Source of the DNA: a virus
Strand: one strand, 5' to 3'
DNA length: 44,948 bases
IMG/VR virus record: IMGVR_UViG_3300037261_000140
Location: 1 to 44,948 of that record
A program made the translations under genes and the position numbers. Each line of letters opens with the position of its first letter. Position 1 is the first letter of the stretch. Shown one piece after another: positions 8,645 through 17,196 of the stretch. Under the pieces are notes generated by a model. That model saw nothing but the letters and a program-made list of their open reading frames with translations. It ran no database searches and had not been told where the DNA came from.

Positions 8645-10150
8645 TTAACTCTTTTTCAATCGTTTATTGGCTTTGTCTTCCATAAACTTAGCAAGTTTGG
8701 CCGATCCAATACTTTTCCCAGCCGGCATTTCTGACTTGGTTACTGCCGAACTTGTTTTTGGCGCCTGAGCGTCCTTACCAGTATCAAGAGCTTTCTTTAA
8801 ATTAGCCGAATGATACTCAACTTTCCACATTCCAGATTCAGATTTTATTACCTGACCTTCCTCTGATTTTGCGGCAGGAGCAGGTGAGGGAGAAGGAGCA
8901 GGTGAGCTAACGCTTCTTGCACCTTGTTGTATTTTAGCGGGAGTGATCGAACCACTGGCCGCAGCATTCGCAAAATTTTGTCCAAAATCTTTCTTCAGCG
9001 ATTCAGACTTACCAAAAGCACCGCTAATCCCAGCTTGAACCCCTTGAGGAGTTGCTGTTTGGGTATGGGGTACTCCGCCTGCGGCACCTGCCGCTGCGAT
9101 CCCGGCTTGTATTCCGCCGTCTTTTTTAAGTTCTTCGCCTTCATGTTGATATGTGTCAGAACCATGAACGATTTCGTGACCGTTCAAATTCTTGATTCCG
9201 ATATTATGGGCATGTTCCTTAAATTGATTAGGAGATGCCTCATGTGTTTTGTATCCATGTTGTTTCATACTATGATGAACTTTGTCGATTAAATGTTGTC
9301 TAACCGACATTCCAAATTTATCGTTGCTGCTTTTTTTCTCTTCTGCTTTATCTACACCATCTTCACTTTTCGGAAGATTGGGTTTAGGCATATCTTTGAG
9401 TTCTGATAATTTATCGCTATGTAAAGACTTAGCATCTGACATCACAGAATCTTTACTTGATTTCATATCCGAGCCATATTTATTGGCATTTCTAACTCGA
9501 TTGCCCGCGCTAGATCCTTCTGTAGTTTCCATTCCGCTATGTTTGAATGGGCTTTTCTCATGGACACCCTTTTCATCTTTTTCTAAATTGGCTGAATGAT
9601 ACTCAACTTTGTGCATTCCAGCTTCAGTTTTTCTGACTTGGCCTTCCATACCGTATTTCTTGACGTTATAGGGCTGAGCGCCGGGAGCCGCATTGTTACC
9701 TTCAGCGTTCTCTTTCGGGTTCTTGTCGGGATCTTCTTGATGTCTAACTCGCCTTTTTCCCACGATGTCTTCTTTATCGACTTCTTCTTGGTGTCTGTGG
9801 GGAGCTTGCGTACCTAACTTCTTAGAGTTCTCAGATTCGTATTTATCCATGCCTTCTTCCGATTTGGGAAGGTTGGGCTTGGGCATTTCTCTTGAAGATG
9901 CCAACACGTCTCGGTGAAGATCTCTTGCTTTCGATTCATATGTTTCTTTTGCCTGGGGATGTTCACTAGGAGCATGATGAGCTTCTCGTGCCATTATTCC
10001 GGCACGCGACATACCTGGATGCCTATTAATTTCTTTATGAACGCCCTTTTCAGCCTTTTCTAAAACTTCAGACTTCCCAATCAATTCCTGTACTTTAGCA
10101 AGAATTGCTTCGGCTACCTGTCTTGGAGTTACTTGTTCATCGCGTGCCAT
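8645..10150 (-). CDS. repeat-rich hydrophilic late protein with KSE motifs
   Basis: 501 aa, very rich in Lys, Glu, Ser, His and Gly; most of it is probably disordered. It contains repeated modules: MPKPNLPKSE twice (coding positions 9857-9886 and 9362-9391), VEYHSANL twice, and several copies of a (K/E)GVH or SGM(H/W)K phrase. KSE occurs seven times. A central piece (residues about 285-345, HLIDKVHHSMKQHGYKTHEASPNQFKEHAHNIGIKN) may be a small folded domain. The same MPKPNLPKSE peptide occurs near the C terminus of the prohead protease at 28561-28590. No enzyme motif is seen. Its place among neck and tail genes suggests a virion or assembly protein, possibly processed by the phage protease (inference). 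The gene has an AATCTT-like box upstream. Confidence 0.6.
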   Translation of the reverse strand: MARDEQVTPRQVAEAILAKVQELIGKSEVLEKAEKGVHKEINRHPGMSRAGIMAREAHHAPSEHPQAKETYESKARDLHRDVLASSREMPKPNLPKSEEGMDKYESENSKKLGTQAPHRHQEEVDKEDIVGKRRVRHQEDPDKNPKENAEGNNAAPGAQPYNVKKYGMEGQVRKTEAGMHKVEYHSANLEKDEKGVHEKSPFKHSGMETTEGSSAGNRVRNANKYGSDMKSSKDSVMSDAKSLHSDKLSELKDMPKPNLPKSEDGVDKAEEKKSSNDKFGMSVRQHLIDKVHHSMKQHGYKTHEASPNQFKEHAHNIGIKNLNGHEIVHGSDTYQHEGEELKKDGGIQAGIAAAGAAGGVPHTQTATPQGVQAGISGAFGKSESLKKDFGQNFANAAASGSITPAKIQQGARSVSSPAPSPSPAPAAKSEEGQVIKSESGMWKVEYHSANLKKALDTGKDAQAPKTSSAVTKSEMPAGKSIGSAKLAKFMEDKANKRLKKS

Positions 10151-10170
10151 TGTTATGATCCTTTATACCC

Positions 10171-10182
10171 TAAGAAGATTGC
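10171..10182 (-). promoter_or_regulatory. AATCTT box before the 501-aa repeat protein
   Basis: Minus strand reads GCAATCTTCTTA, about 20 bases before the ATG at 10150, with AAAGGA between as ribosome site. It is the least good match at the 3' side of the box (CT instead of TA or AA). Confidence 0.4.
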
Positions 10183-10195
10183 TTCTTTGGGCCAA

Positions 10196-10531
10196 TTATC
10201 TCTTCTTACTAGCCATGAAATCCCTGAGTTTTCGCGTACTTGGGTGTTTTACGTCCTTAAAGTCCTCAGATTTGAACATAGTATGAACTTTAGGGGTCTT
10301 TGAAATAGTAGTCTGTTCGCCGGCTTTCATGGGGTTTGGAACCGATGTAGCAGACAGGGATTTAAGCAATTCTTCAGCTTTATCAAGTTCTTGGTGCTTT
10401 TTCATCTTGTGAAAAATGAAATTCGCAAGCTTCCAGTAGCCCTTAGAGCCCTTATCGGTCTCTTTATTCGAGGCGCCTTTGGCTTCGGACCATTTCTTTT
10501 CATCTTCTTTTGTTTTAACGAATGCTGGCAT
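10196..10531 (-). CDS. small basic late protein (111 aa)
   Basis: Lys-rich (MPAFVKTKEDEKKWSEAK start). A helical region GYWKLANFIFHKMKKHQELDKAEELLKSL spans residues about 31-59. The C-terminal half has a linker (SVPNPMKAGEQTTISKTPKV) followed by FKSEDFKDVKHPSTRKLRDFM. The KSE tripeptide is shared with the 501-aa, 173-aa, 489-aa, scaffold and protease products. An AATCTT box lies only three bases before the ATG, with no clear ribosome site, so expression may be leaderless or by read-through. The product is unrecognised; a virion or assembly role is inferred from the operon. Confidence 0.55.
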   Translation of the reverse strand: MPAFVKTKEDEKKWSEAKGASNKETDKGSKGYWKLANFIFHKMKKHQELDKAEELLKSLSATSVPNPMKAGEQTTISKTPKVHTMFKSEDFKDVKHPSTRKLRDFMASKKR

Positions 10532-10534
10532 AGT

Positions 10535-10545
10535 CTTAAGATTAG
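10535..10545 (-). promoter_or_regulatory. AATCTT box directly before the 111-aa gene
   Basis: Minus strand reads CTAATCTTAAG, ending three bases before the ATG at 10531. The spacing is much shorter than at other sites, so any transcript started here would be leaderless. Confidence 0.35.
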
Positions 10546-10551
10546 ATGAGG

Positions 10552-11562
10552 TTACTCATCATCCTCCGTGTCATCATCAATGGCCGTGGTCCACGATTCA
10601 TTGGTCTTATCGATAAAAGCTGGGGAATTCTCATTAGATATGATAGTTAGGCCGCCCTGAAAACCAGTCTTATTTTTCTCTTTTAAGACGATACTTTCGA
10701 TGTATCGGCGCGGAGTTTTTATCCAAGTATTTTCGACCTGGCCGGTGATCGTGATGACTCGTTTGTAAACTTCTTCCCCGGACACTCCGCCATAATTTCC
10801 ATCTTCCATGACATCTGAGTTTGAGATGATACTTTGGCCAAAACCACTAAATTCGAGTAGGCTTTCTCTATAACGCATGATGCTATAAAGTGCGATGGAC
10901 CAAAGCCAAAGAAGATTTTGGGGATCTCCGTGGGCGTGGCAGACAATATTGTAGGTTTCTTGGAAAAAGCTATGTTCGACCCTGGCTTTATATATTTGAT
11001 GTTGCGGGAGAATTCCGAATTTTCCGGCATTTAATTCTAGGCCGGCCTCAAGCATAATTCCCGTGGAAGTGACTTCTAGGATTCCATATCCATTCCCGGT
11101 AGCCGGGTCCACCAAGATCATTCCCACGGCGATGCCGTCGGTCCCCTTGATACAGTCCGGGATTACCATTTCGCCGGTCGATTGGTCATAAGACTCGGGA
11201 ACGAAAGGTTTAACAATATAAGGAATGGGCTTCCCAATGGTATTGGGCATCAAAAGGACGGTCTCGGTACTTTGGTCGGCCATGGACTTCATGTCTTCTT
11301 TTTCAGGACTTGGACCCATGGAAATTGTGATACAGGGCGTCTTATCTTTGTCGGCCCGGAGAGCCATATAGAATTCGATCTTGTTATTGGTAATCCATTC
11401 CTTACAGGCCTCTATTTGACCGCTGTATTTTTCTTTCAAATACTCATTTGTGGTCAGATCTTCAAACATGTGGTCAATAAGCCATAAATTCTTGCGCATA
11501 TCTTCAATGCCAAGTTCAATAGCCGTTTTGATTATAATGTCACCTTGAAATATGCCGCCCAT
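10552..11562 (-). CDS. putative neck / tail-terminator-type virion protein
   Basis: 336 aa, mixed alpha/beta, with no signal peptide or membrane segment. Recognisable segments are IIIKTAIELGIEDMRKNLWLIDHMFED at the N terminus, QIYKARVEHSFFQETYNIVCHAHGDPQNLLWLWSIALYSIMRYRE in the middle and VYKRVITITGQVENTWI near the C terminus, with an acidic tail (DDDTEDDE). The combination of a helical N terminus, a middle part with strand-helix pattern and a late strand resembles phage neck or tail-completion proteins. It directly follows the HK97-gp10-like gene with a one-base gap, the usual order connector, gp10, terminator, sheath. I cannot assign it to a named family; the neck/terminator role is inferred from gene order. 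Confidence 0.5.
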   Translation of the reverse strand: MGGIFQGDIIIKTAIELGIEDMRKNLWLIDHMFEDLTTNEYLKEKYSGQIEACKEWITNNKIEFYMALRADKDKTPCITISMGPSPEKEDMKSMADQSTETVLLMPNTIGKPIPYIVKPFVPESYDQSTGEMVIPDCIKGTDGIAVGMILVDPATGNGYGILEVTSTGIMLEAGLELNAGKFGILPQHQIYKARVEHSFFQETYNIVCHAHGDPQNLLWLWSIALYSIMRYRESLLEFSGFGQSIISNSDVMEDGNYGGVSGEEVYKRVITITGQVENTWIKTPRRYIESIVLKEKNKTGFQGGLTIISNENSPAFIDKTNESWTTAIDDDTEDDE

Positions 11563-11563
11563 A

Positions 11564-12355
11564 TTAGCCGCCGTACTTTGCTAAGATTTGTGGAAGGACA
11601 TTTGTTTCCCATTCATTCAAGGCCCATTGATATGCTGCTTCAAAGAAATTCTGAGCTTTATAGCCTGGATGAATAAATTTTCCTTCACTGGCACCGCTGT
11701 CGGTCACAGTGCGGAATGTCATAATTTCTCTTTTTACTGATGTTTTTCCAGTCGCCTTATCTTGTACTTCTCTTTGATAGACGCTGACTCGGGCTAATGC
11801 AGGAGTGTTGGCTTTTGATTTTAAAGAACGGCCAACAAAGCTACTTTTATCTGGAATGCTGAATTCATGAAGTTTTCCAAGCCGAGGATTGCCGCCCTTT
11901 TTCTGAATTGTACTCCAAGGAATTTTTCTTGCGGCCATCTCTGATCTAATTTGGCTGACCAAACTTTGAGCATAGGCATTATTTTTGCTAGGAGATTTTT
12001 CATGATGGAAAGGAACAGCAAGACTTTTATGGCCAGTACGAGGATTTACTGTGGCCTTACTACTTTTTAAAATATCATCTTTCATGTCTCTGGGGCCGGC
12101 GCCGTCTTCAATCCAAAGAGCACTTTCGTCAATTGTGAATAGGTGAACGTGTGGGGCAATTTCTGCAACGTGAAAAGCTTTTTCAAATATTTCTCGGCTA
12201 TGATCTAGTTTTTCTTCTGCCATTTCTGTGATTCGGGCATGGGTCATCGTAGCAAGAGCATCTACTCCATTTAGAATGTCTTGAGTGATCTCTTCTTTGG
12301 CTTCTCGAAAAGCATCGGCAATAGAATTTACGTCAATCTCTAGCTTAATACCCAT
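11564..12355 (-). CDS. HK97 gp10-like neck/tail-completion protein
   Basis: 263 aa. The N-terminal half is helical (NSIADAFREAKEEITQDILNGVDALATMTHARITEMAEEKLDHSREIF). The C terminus carries the characteristic phrase of HK97-gp10-like proteins: a serine/glycine strand (MTFRTVTDSGASEGKFIHPGYKAQNFFEAAYQWA) in which IHPG-x-K-A-x-x-FF precedes the last helix. Such proteins sit at the head-tail joint and help terminate or stopper the tail. The start ATG at 12355 overlaps the last base of the upstream mCpol-like gene, suggesting coupled translation, and the next structural gene begins one base after its stop codon. Confidence 0.7.
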   Translation of the reverse strand: MGIKLEIDVNSIADAFREAKEEITQDILNGVDALATMTHARITEMAEEKLDHSREIFEKAFHVAEIAPHVHLFTIDESALWIEDGAGPRDMKDDILKSSKATVNPRTGHKSLAVPFHHEKSPSKNNAYAQSLVSQIRSEMAARKIPWSTIQKKGGNPRLGKLHEFSIPDKSSFVGRSLKSKANTPALARVSVYQREVQDKATGKTSVKREIMTFRTVTDSGASEGKFIHPGYKAQNFFEAAYQWALNEWETNVLPQILAKYGG

Positions 12356-14532
12356 TATTTTTTATTCTCTTTAGAACCCTCTTTTACTGGAACTCCAGAT
12401 GGACCCATGACGACGCCTTTTTTGCGGTCGATCCAACGAGTCTTGCCGGTAACTTTGTCTGTAGTTTTTTGTTGACCTTTAAGGTTGATAGAACCTTCTT
12501 GCAAAGGAGTACGGGCCACATGTTTAGTGGTCGCACTGGTAGGCAATTTACCCGCGCCGCTACCGGCACCGGGTTTACTTCCTTTTGGGGGCTCGTTAGC
12601 TGCACCCTCCTTGGGGGCAGCCGATTTGTCGTCTTTTTTAGGGGGGAATCCACCTTTACCTTCGGTCTTCTCTTTACCTTCAGGTTTTTCCTTTTCGCCC
12701 GGTTTGGCGTCTTTCCCATCCTTTTTTGGCGGAAAGCCACCTTCTTTCCCATCCTTTTCTGGCGGGAAACCACCTTCACCAGCTTGTTGTTCTTGTCCAG
12801 GCTGTTCCTGACCGCCCTTACCACAAGTAGGACACGGTTGTTCTTGGCCTTGTTCTTGACCAGGAATTTCTTCAGAACCATCGCTGAGACCTAACATTTT
12901 AGCCATTTCAATCATGGCCAAAAGCATTGACACGCAGGAGGTGTAAAGTTCTGGAGCTTGAGCAGAAGCTTGTTCCAGAGCTTGTTTGTTATTTTTAAAA
13001 CCTTCAAGAGCTTGGCCAATCATTTGTTTGACCTTTTCTTCTTGCTCTTGATCTTGGCCGGCATCGAGGCCATCTTGCATGACGCCTTCAATTTCTTCTG
13101 CGCCTGGCTCACCAGCTTGCTGTTCTTGAGCTTGCTGTTGTTGCATGGCAGCGTCATTTTCTTGGTCGGCAGGGGATTGTCCGCCTAAACCATTATCCTG
13201 AGTGTCTTCGGGATTGCCATTTTCAACAGTAACTCCGCCTTCAGGTCCGCCATCCATTCCAACATCGCCTGGAACATTTTGTTCTTTGAAACCATCAGGA
13301 CGACTGACGTTTCCTTCCATCTCGGTACTTACAGGCATTTGAGTGTTGTCAACGGCATTCAACTGTTGTTGTTGAGTTGCCGCATCAGCAGGAGGATTAT
13401 CTACTGCCTCTTGAACGACTTCACTAGCCTGCGCTTTTGCTTGGCCGCATGACGGGCACACTTCGCTATGCTCTTCTTGGCCTTGCGGTGCAGCCTCTTT
13501 ACCTTGCGGTGGAGCTTCTTTAGGAGCTTCTTTACCTTTTTCATTTTTCACATCCTTTTCAGGTTTCTTTTCAGTTGCCATATCCACACTTTCTTGAGGC
13601 TCACCTTTTTTAACAGGAGCCTTAAATTCATCTTTCGAGGGATCATTACCAGTAGCTTCAGCCTTCTCCCGAGGAGTAGACATTTCTTTACCAATCACAT
13701 GTTTATTGGCTTGACCAATTTCTTCTTCTTGCTGTTTACTGACCGTTTTATCGGGCAGTTGTCTTTCTTCAGCCTTTGCATCTCCGGGCCGGGCATCAAC
13801 TTTACCTTCTACCGCTTTGCTGGCGGCTTCTTGGGTTGTTTTTGCCGATGCTTCTTGAGGAGATTCTGTAGTAACTGCGCCAGCTTGCGCATTTTCATCG
13901 GGGTTTTCTGCCGATGTTTTGGCCGATGTTGTGGCGGATTGTTCACTGGCTTCCCGTTCCTGTTTTTGTTCAGGGGACTCAGTAGCTAACTGAGCAGGAG
14001 GCTGGCCAGTTTTTTCCTTCTTAATTTGATCTGTCTGCCAAGAGTCTTGTTGAAACTGTTGGTCTTCTTTTCCTGGGCTTAAATATGCTTCTCCAAGCTT
14101 TTGTTCTTCTTCAGAACCCTGACCTTGTGCTACCCTATCTTGAGTGGCTTGGATATCGGATTCAACTGTTTGGTCATACATGACCACTTGATTTTTACCG
14201 CGAAACTTCGCGACCATGAGAGACTTGCCGGCCTGTGAAAGATTTTGGCCTACTCCAACCGACATTGTAAGGTTGGTAGAAAATTCATAGTCTCTGCGCA
14301 GTTCTTCAATATTTTCAACTGCTTCAGCGGGAAGAGAGAAACAGCCTTCGTCTCCGCCGCCACTTATAACTTGTCCATTATGTTCTTGGACCCATTTTTT
14401 AACAACTTCGTGTCCAAGATTTATTCTGGCAGATATTTCACTGAGCGCACCTGCGTCATCCGCAAGTATCGCACGGCCAACAAGCCGTCCGGCGTTGTCG
14501 CCGTCATATGCCAGAAAGATTTGGTTATTCAC
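12355..14532 (-). CDS. Cas10/mCpol-GGDEF-like nucleotidyl cyclase domain with long disordered tail
   Basis: 725 aa from a GTG start (14532), with AAGGA six bases upstream. Residues about 1-122 form a palm-type polymerase/cyclase domain: FLAYDGDNAG (D10, D12) resembles the first metal site of Cas10 and mCpol proteins; GGGDEG at 58-63 matches the GGD(D/E) turn; TMSVGVG and KFRGKNQVVMYD match the end of GGDEF-type folds. The expected reaction is NTP to a cyclic (oligo)nucleotide, not proven. Residues about 123-650 are low complexity (Gln, Glu, Pro, Lys, Gly), with two CPxCG knuckles (CPSCGQ near 365, CPTCGK near 590) and GGFPPKKDGK repeats. The basic C terminus (GKTRWIDRKKGVVMGPSGVPVK) may be a separate small module. 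It sits in the late operon between a zinc-ribbon gene (8-base overlap) and the gp10-like gene, so the enzyme may be virion-associated. A degenerate, non-catalytic palm is the alternative. Confidence 0.7.
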   Translation of the reverse strand: MNNQIFLAYDGDNAGRLVGRAILADDAGALSEISARINLGHEVVKKWVQEHNGQVISGGGDEGCFSLPAEAVENIEELRRDYEFSTNLTMSVGVGQNLSQAGKSLMVAKFRGKNQVVMYDQTVESDIQATQDRVAQGQGSEEEQKLGEAYLSPGKEDQQFQQDSWQTDQIKKEKTGQPPAQLATESPEQKQEREASEQSATTSAKTSAENPDENAQAGAVTTESPQEASAKTTQEAASKAVEGKVDARPGDAKAEERQLPDKTVSKQQEEEIGQANKHVIGKEMSTPREKAEATGNDPSKDEFKAPVKKGEPQESVDMATEKKPEKDVKNEKGKEAPKEAPPQGKEAAPQGQEEHSEVCPSCGQAKAQASEVVQEAVDNPPADAATQQQQLNAVDNTQMPVSTEMEGNVSRPDGFKEQNVPGDVGMDGGPEGGVTVENGNPEDTQDNGLGGQSPADQENDAAMQQQQAQEQQAGEPGAEEIEGVMQDGLDAGQDQEQEEKVKQMIGQALEGFKNNKQALEQASAQAPELYTSCVSMLLAMIEMAKMLGLSDGSEEIPGQEQGQEQPCPTCGKGGQEQPGQEQQAGEGGFPPEKDGKEGGFPPKKDGKDAKPGEKEKPEGKEKTEGKGGFPPKKDDKSAAPKEGAANEPPKGSKPGAGSGAGKLPTSATTKHVARTPLQEGSINLKGQQKTTDKVTGKTRWIDRKKGVVMGPSGVPVKEGSKENKK

Positions 14533-14818
14533 GTTTTTTCCTTAAAGTTTCCAGGAGCATTTCAATGTTTTCTGCATCCCAGCCTTTACCGAATCGAACC
14601 TTTATTCCCTGTTCGGTCTTTTTAATGAAGACTTTTCTTTCTCGATCCTCACCAAGACAAACGCAGCCGGAAAAAACAGATCCATCAAAAATGTGTTTAC
14701 CACAATCTGGGCATTCAACAGTTTCGCCTTTAGCCATTTCAATTGAAAATTCATTTTTCTTTCCTTTATTCTTTCTGGATTCAATAAACTCTTTTAATTT
14801 TGATGCACCGGAGGCCAT
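14525..14818 (-). CDS. small zinc-ribbon protein upstream of the cyclase-like gene
   Basis: 97 aa. A CPDC knuckle at residues about 36-39 and CVC about 13 residues later (HIFDGSVFSGCVCLG) could bind one zinc. The N terminus is basic and helical (SKLKEFIESRKNKGKKNEF), and the C terminus has helix ENIEMLLETLRKKRE. The gene overlaps the GTG start of the mCpol-like gene by eight bases, so the two are probably translated together and may act together. No named family recognised. Confidence 0.6.
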   Translation of the reverse strand: MASGASKLKEFIESRKNKGKKNEFSIEMAKGETVECPDCGKHIFDGSVFSGCVCLGEDRERKVFIKKTEQGIKVRFGKGWDAENIEMLLETLRKKRE

Positions 14819-14827
14819 GTTATTGCC

Positions 14828-15289
14828 TTATGTCTGGAAGAAGCCACTAGGAGGCATCGGATTGGCCGCAAAAGCAATATAGGTGTCATCTGCAATCAGA
14901 AATACGAGCATTGTAGCGGCGCTCGAAATCATGAAATTTGACTCTCCTGATGCAAAATATGACCATGAGTTTGGAGGACATGGAAGGCCTACGTTTCCAT
15001 TAGCATCGACGGCACCAGCAGCCAAAGAGGCAACTGTTCCCGCACTTCCAAATGTAATGGAGCCCATAGCATTTGCGTTATTGTAAACCGCAATGTTTTT
15101 ACCTGGCTGAATAGCTACAGCAGTAGCAATATTCGTGGTCCACGCGGGACTAGCAGCAGGTGTCGGAATTGGAATGAGTTTTCTCCCCACTTCCGTACTT
15201 TTTCTAGCGCCAGCCGGGCCGCTGTATGTAAAAACATCAGCATCTCCTGGACTAACTACTCGTGTTCCATCTATTTTTCTATTGTTCAT
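14828..15289 (-). CDS. small beta-rich virion protein
   Basis: 153 aa, rich in Ala, Gly, Ser and Asn, with alternating strands (NIAVYNNANAMGSITFGSAGTVASLAAGAV, GLPCPPNSWSYFASGESNFMISSAATMLVFLIADDTYI). This looks like a jelly-roll or decoration-type virion protein, not an enzyme. It begins a new unit: an AATCTT box and an AAAGGAA ribosome site lie upstream. A capsid or neck decoration role is possible but only inferred from composition and neighbours. Confidence 0.5.
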   Translation of the reverse strand: MNNRKIDGTRVVSPGDADVFTYSGPAGARKSTEVGRKLIPIPTPAASPAWTTNIATAVAIQPGKNIAVYNNANAMGSITFGSAGTVASLAAGAVDANGNVGLPCPPNSWSYFASGESNFMISSAATMLVFLIADDTYIAFAANPMPPSGFFQT

Positions 15290-15311
15290 ATGGTTTCCTT
15301 TACTTTCATGG

Positions 15312-15323
15312 ATTAAAGATTAC
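15312..15323 (-). promoter_or_regulatory. AATCTT box before the 153-aa virion gene
   Basis: Minus strand reads GTAATCTTTAAT, ending 22 bases before the ATG at 15289, with AAAGGAA as ribosome site. One of the best matches to the shared motif. Confidence 0.5.
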
Positions 15324-15358
15324 CTGTGGAAGGCCAAATACTGGATTTTACTACCCAT

Positions 15359-16318
15359 TTATTGGTCCTCGTCTCCCTTTATATTCTTCATATCGACCAC
15401 AATGATCGGGTTAACATTGTCCGTAGGAATCAAGGGTTTAGCCGGGTTGATAGAATCAACTGGCGCCTCCTGGACCCTTCCGGGGGTTTTTGATTTGAGT
15501 TGATTTGTTTGGCCGCCCTTATTTTGATTATGGTAGATGTATTCCCTAACAATCATGGCGTAGTAGGGCATTCTTTCAGGGCTTCTGACGCCTCCGGTCG
15601 TGACATTGGTCACGCGGATTTCTTTAGGTAATGACACGACGTACCAATAAGCTTTGTAGAGGTATCTTACTGAATATACGCGGCCTTTTCCCGTTACCGG
15701 GTCAATTCCTGGATTTTTTCCGCCGGCTGTCCAACTGATGTTTCCATCTTTTGTGATGCAAAAATCTGGGCCGACCTTATACTCTATATTTTGACTATCA
15801 ATCAAAATCTCAAGAGTTACGATAGGATACATTGGGATATTAGGTACGCCCTGTTCATAATCCATTTTTTGATATGTTGAAACGAACACATCTGCGTCCG
15901 GATCAGTGACATATAAACGGTCTCCAGGGGCCAGATAAATTCTTGTCCCATCAGATTGGCCGCCCGTGGTCGGGTCATTGTAAAATCTGGGGAGAACAAG
16001 CCGGCCTTCGGCAGTATCTACGAATCCGCCATCGCTTTTGCCTTTAGATCTTTTATCGTCGGTCATAGCACCGCTAAAAATGCCGCTGCATTTGTAAATC
16101 ATGCCATTTGAAGTGATTGTGTCTACGCCATCATTTCGGCGGTAATCGCCCTTGTCCTTTTGGCCAAGAGGACTCGGGATGGCCTTATAATGCGTGAAGT
16201 CAACCGCAAGGCTGGTCACGAAGGCATCTTGTTTTGCGAGATCTAGGGAATGCTGGACGAATGGCGTTTGACGCGATATATCATCGACCTGAATTCCGAA
16301 GGGATTACGTTTACTCAT
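15359..16318 (-). CDS. virion structural protein (319 aa), neck region
   Basis: Begins at ATG 16318 (MSKRNPFG). A TTG twelve bases upstream could add four residues but has no ribosome site. The protein is rich in beta strands and aromatic residues, with segments such as RIYLAPGDRLYVTDPDADVFVSTYQKMDYE, YPIVTLEILIDSQNIEYKVG and GRVYSVRYLYKAYWYVVSLPKEIRV, ending in a Pro/Asn-rich tail. It fits a phage head-tail joining or baseplate-type structural protein; no catalytic motif was found. It overlaps the upstream 120-aa gene by eight bases. I do not recognise the family. Confidence 0.55.
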   Translation of the reverse strand: MSKRNPFGIQVDDISRQTPFVQHSLDLAKQDAFVTSLAVDFTHYKAIPSPLGQKDKGDYRRNDGVDTITSNGMIYKCSGIFSGAMTDDKRSKGKSDGGFVDTAEGRLVLPRFYNDPTTGGQSDGTRIYLAPGDRLYVTDPDADVFVSTYQKMDYEQGVPNIPMYPIVTLEILIDSQNIEYKVGPDFCITKDGNISWTAGGKNPGIDPVTGKGRVYSVRYLYKAYWYVVSLPKEIRVTNVTTGGVRSPERMPYYAMIVREYIYHNQNKGGQTNQLKSKTPGRVQEAPVDSINPAKPLIPTDNVNPIIVVDMKNIKGDEDQ

Positions 16319-16673
16319 TTTTATTACCAATCAAACAAATAGTTGAAAGCTCTTCCAACTTCTTGTCGGTTTGAGCATAAGATAAAGTCAAAGATTTTAT
16401 CACTTCGTTAACACTCATTTTTTTCGCATATGAGGCGATCCTGCTTTTCACTTTGGCGCCGCCTACATTATTGTTATGCTTAACTTTTATGTTAAATGTC
16501 CGGCTTACCCCGGTCTGGCAAAATCGTTCAATTTCGCACAAAAAATTCACCAAGGAGGAATCATTGGGTTCGTAGTCCACTACGATCTGTTTGGCCCCTA
16601 CGATTTGTTCCTCTAGTGGCTTACTTATATCGTATTTGATTTCATCTTCTGCGCGTATAATCTTGATGCACAT
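16311..16673 (-). CDS. unrecognised small protein (120 aa)
   Basis: Mixed alpha/beta: strand CIKIIRAED, strand AKQIVVDYEPND, a helix (SLVNFLCEIERFC), then strand TFNIKVKHNNN, a basic stretch and helix VNEVIKSLTLSYAQTDKKLEEL. There is no membrane segment or recognisable catalytic site. It lies one base after the 173-aa gene and overlaps the 319-aa virion gene, so it is part of the same late operon. Possibly a chaperone or connector accessory; this is a guess from position only. Confidence 0.45.
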   Translation of the reverse strand: MCIKIIRAEDEIKYDISKPLEEQIVGAKQIVVDYEPNDSSLVNFLCEIERFCQTGVSRTFNIKVKHNNNVGGAKVKSRIASYAKKMSVNEVIKSLTLSYAQTDKKLEELSTICLIGNKNE

Positions 16674-16674
16674 T

Positions 16675-17196
16675 TTATTTCCCTTGAATCCGGATCTTCA
16701 CCGCACTGCAAGAAACGGCCTTTTCGGCAGTAGCACCGGCAAGTGCTCGGCTAAATTGGGACGGTGCGGCAAGAGTGTCAATTACAATGGAGTCCCTTTC
16801 TAAATGTCCAGTGACCGAGGCCACTTTACTGTCATTTTGCGTGATGTGGAATTCAATACGACTTCCATCCTGAATAGAATAGATGTCATGGCCTGATTTT
16901 CTAAGATCTTCGCTAAGCCAATGAGAATGTTGATCGACAACAGCAGTATCGGACATTCCTTCGCTTTTCATCAAAGCGGGTTGAAACTCAGGATACTGTT
17001 TCGCAAGGTTAAACTTGACGACAGCAGGATGACTCCCAGCGGCAAGAGCTTCTTCACGATATTTGCCCTTGGGTTTACCAATTGCGATCCAAAAGCCGCC
17101 ACGAGTGCGAATCATCTTAACAGGATGTTTGTCAAGCATACCCGCGTCTTCGATGTGTTCAATTTCTTTATCTGTCAAAATAGGCTTGTCGCTCAT
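16675..17196 (-). CDS. unrecognised late protein with KSE motif (173 aa)
   Basis: The N-terminal part has a compact motif (KMIRTRGGFWIAIGKPKGK followed by EEALAAGSHPAVVKFNLAKQYPEFQPALMKSEG) ending in MKSE. A second domain (RIEFHITQNDSKVASVTGHLERDSIVID) is beta-rich. The stop of the upstream 489-aa gene overlaps its ATG by one base, so the two are coupled. The KSE tripeptide between the two halves is placed as an inter-domain linker would be, and may be a cleavage site. Function unknown; no enzyme signature. Confidence 0.5.
   Translation of the reverse strand: MSDKPILTDKEIEHIEDAGMLDKHPVKMIRTRGGFWIAIGKPKGKYREEALAAGSHPAVVKFNLAKQYPEFQPALMKSEGMSDTAVVDQHSHWLSEDLRKSGHDIYSIQDGSRIEFHITQNDSKVASVTGHLERDSIVIDTLAAPSQFSRALAGATAEKAVSCSAVKIRIQGK

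Noticed and set aside
12469-13989. Plus-strand Phe/Leu-rich frames opposite the cyclase-like gene
   Set aside because: Antisense of Glu/Lys/Gln-rich coding sequence (GAA to TTC); membrane-like look is an artefact.
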